Assembly: GCA_947074335.1 (NCBI GenBank)
Contig: CAMTPG010000119.1
Coordinates: forward strand, 1 to 7,578
Source: an uncultured Parabacteroides sp.
GTDB lineage: Bacteria > Bacteroidota > Bacteroidia > Bacteroidales > Tannerellaceae
DNA length: 7,578 nt
Direction of reading: 5' to 3'
The notes under the pieces were generated by a model, which did no database searches, was not told where the DNA came from, and saw only the letters and a list, made by a program, of their open reading frames with translations. The position numbers and the translations under genes are program-made. Below are positions 7,401-7,578 of this stretch, one piece after another (position 1 is the stretch's first letter; every line of letters starts with the position of its first letter).

Positions 7401-7578
7401 CCGTTACAACCACTTCATCTAAATTCTGTGTATCTTCCTCCAGATTGATATGTAAAGAGCTTTGATTTCGTACCGGAATTTCCTGAGAAATATAACCGAT
7501 ATAAGAAATAACCATAATTGCATTTTCAGGAACATTGTCGATAATTGCAATACCGTCAAAATCAGTCATATTCCCGAT
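4420..7578 (-). CDS. SusC/RagA-family TonB-dependent outer-membrane transporter (5' end missing)
   Basis: This protein imports the ligand captured by SusD across the outer membrane using TonB energy. The reading frame stays open to the window edge (ATC GGG AAT before the ATG at 7569), so that ATG (M1 in the numbering here) is internal; the true start and signal peptide lie outside. Visible parts are: the end of a carboxypeptidase-D-like regulatory domain (about 1-45, with VISYIGY at 20-26); a TonB box DEVVVTGYG (51-59); and a plug domain (about 62-175) with the family hallmarks IRIRGVGSVNGSSPLIVVDG (111-130) and ILKDASATAIYGAQGANGVI (149-168). The beta barrel (about 180-1049) includes RWGTFPSVSVGWR (607-619), GYGTTGN (641-647), DINGDGKIGADDR (859-871, a calcium-loop-like stretch common in this family) and terminal aromatic F1049. 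The visible 1049 residues already equal a normal full-length SusC. susD follows after 23 nt. The ligand is unknown. Confidence 0.97.
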   Translation of the reverse strand: MGNMTDFDGIAIIDNVPENAIMVISYIGYISQEIPVRNQSSLHINLEEDTQNLDEVVVTGYGSQAKKDITGSVSVVNAKAIAETPVATFAEALQGKAAGVYVSTSGAPGADATIRIRGVGSVNGSSPLIVVDGISNASINSVNPNDIESMQILKDASATAIYGAQGANGVIIVTTKRGSKSGKPSISYNGYVGFAKMANNGYDLLNAWEAMDFQATGLVNRRDLRGVTTGLSHTQFGTLDANDKLTMPYAIKPAGLSEAEVIAQFGSVEAWEASYKSNGTNSWARSAYYQMLKDGYSEEEARKGTNWYDEIVRTGFIQNQEITALGGTERGTYSMSAGYMTREGTIKSSYFDRYSVTGSGTFIPNKYFNIGSSINVSAMKMGGERGTQGDDSAFSRTYTIQPWVPVYNLGGEFAGSQAPEGGRANSAVAGVERAKDNWTRMLRGQAAIFAEVKPIEGLTIKTQFSTRFNGQWTRTFNHSDIMTNKEGSSTNNLYEYSSYNLHWQWTNTATYEKLFNKVHKMNLIIGTETLNENLGRELSATRREYAFESVPNTWEIDNGAAAGLDNSGGMFNHTSMFGLFFRGDYSYKGKYLATVTVREDACSKFAKDHRWGTFPSVSVGWRMSDENFMNETQSWLDDFKWRAGYGTTGNSNIGAYNYAFQFATGNSYLYSTDGLDTGVNPGYAISNLGDANAKWETTKMLNFGIDASLFNKLTFNFDYYVKKTSDMLVPANWSALAGNATKPNVNIGDMKNNGFDISLSWRDEIGKLRYNITANVSHYKNKVVRLGSSDLFYNTRLDKVTITTEGQPVGMFYGYKIDGIYKSEEDVLNYKNSNGQLILPYAVASEESLNPKDWIGRYKIKDINGDGKIGADDRTIIGNPHPKATGGVNISLNYGGWDLSTYLYFSIGNDLYRHYMYYTHYAALQSNYSIDRRDNSWHPTENPNGIYPLYCGSTGEGTEAANESNSMYVQDGSYLRMQTLTLGYSLPKQILDKILFQRIRIYAQVANVFTITKYEGLDPEVRNNDHATRSMGIDYGSYGMPRMFLLGVNLTF

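Noticed and set aside
7567..7569. ATG taken as the start of the SusC protein
   Set aside because: The frame is open upstream of it to the window edge, there is no signal peptide after it, and it falls inside the carboxypeptidase-D-like regulatory domain. It is an internal methionine.

Overview
The window looks like chromosomal DNA of a member of the Bacteroidota, most likely of the order Bacteroidales. The support is a SusC/SusD pair, the absence of Shine-Dalgarno-like sequences before the genes, and a possible Bacteroidetes-type -7 promoter element (TAnnTTTG) before the first gene. The species cannot be named from the sequence alone.

Layout: (1) Positions 1-86 seem to hold the last codons of an upstream plus-strand gene, a Rho-independent terminator, and a promoter overlapping the terminator's T-tract. 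(2) Positions 87-2323 carry a two-gene plus-strand unit. It encodes tgt (tRNA-guanine transglycosylase, queuosine modification of tRNA) and, 20 nt later, a LptF/LptG-family permease of the lipopolysaccharide transport machine. (3) Positions 2324-2548 are a convergent intergenic region rich in hairpins: an AT-rich nested inverted repeat, a minus-strand terminator and a probably bidirectional terminator. (4) Positions 2549-7578 carry a minus-strand susC-susD pair, with susC upstream of susD and its 5' end cut off by the window edge. The pair encodes an outer-membrane TonB-dependent transporter and its surface glycan- or nutrient-binding lipoprotein.

The two halves are functionally unrelated: housekeeping genes (tRNA modification and LPS export) converge on an accessory nutrient-uptake locus. 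SusC forms the 22-strand-type barrel and SusD the lid that captures ligand. Two terminator-like hairpins follow susD, so any enzymes or regulator of this uptake locus should lie upstream of susC, outside the window. The ligand cannot be deduced from the visible sequence.

I found no mobile element, CRISPR array, tRNA or rRNA, and no evidence of an undescribed multi-gene system. The points most worth a second look are the TGT without the three zinc-binding cysteines, the compact terminator/promoter/start arrangement before tgt, and the nested inverted repeat after the permease gene.
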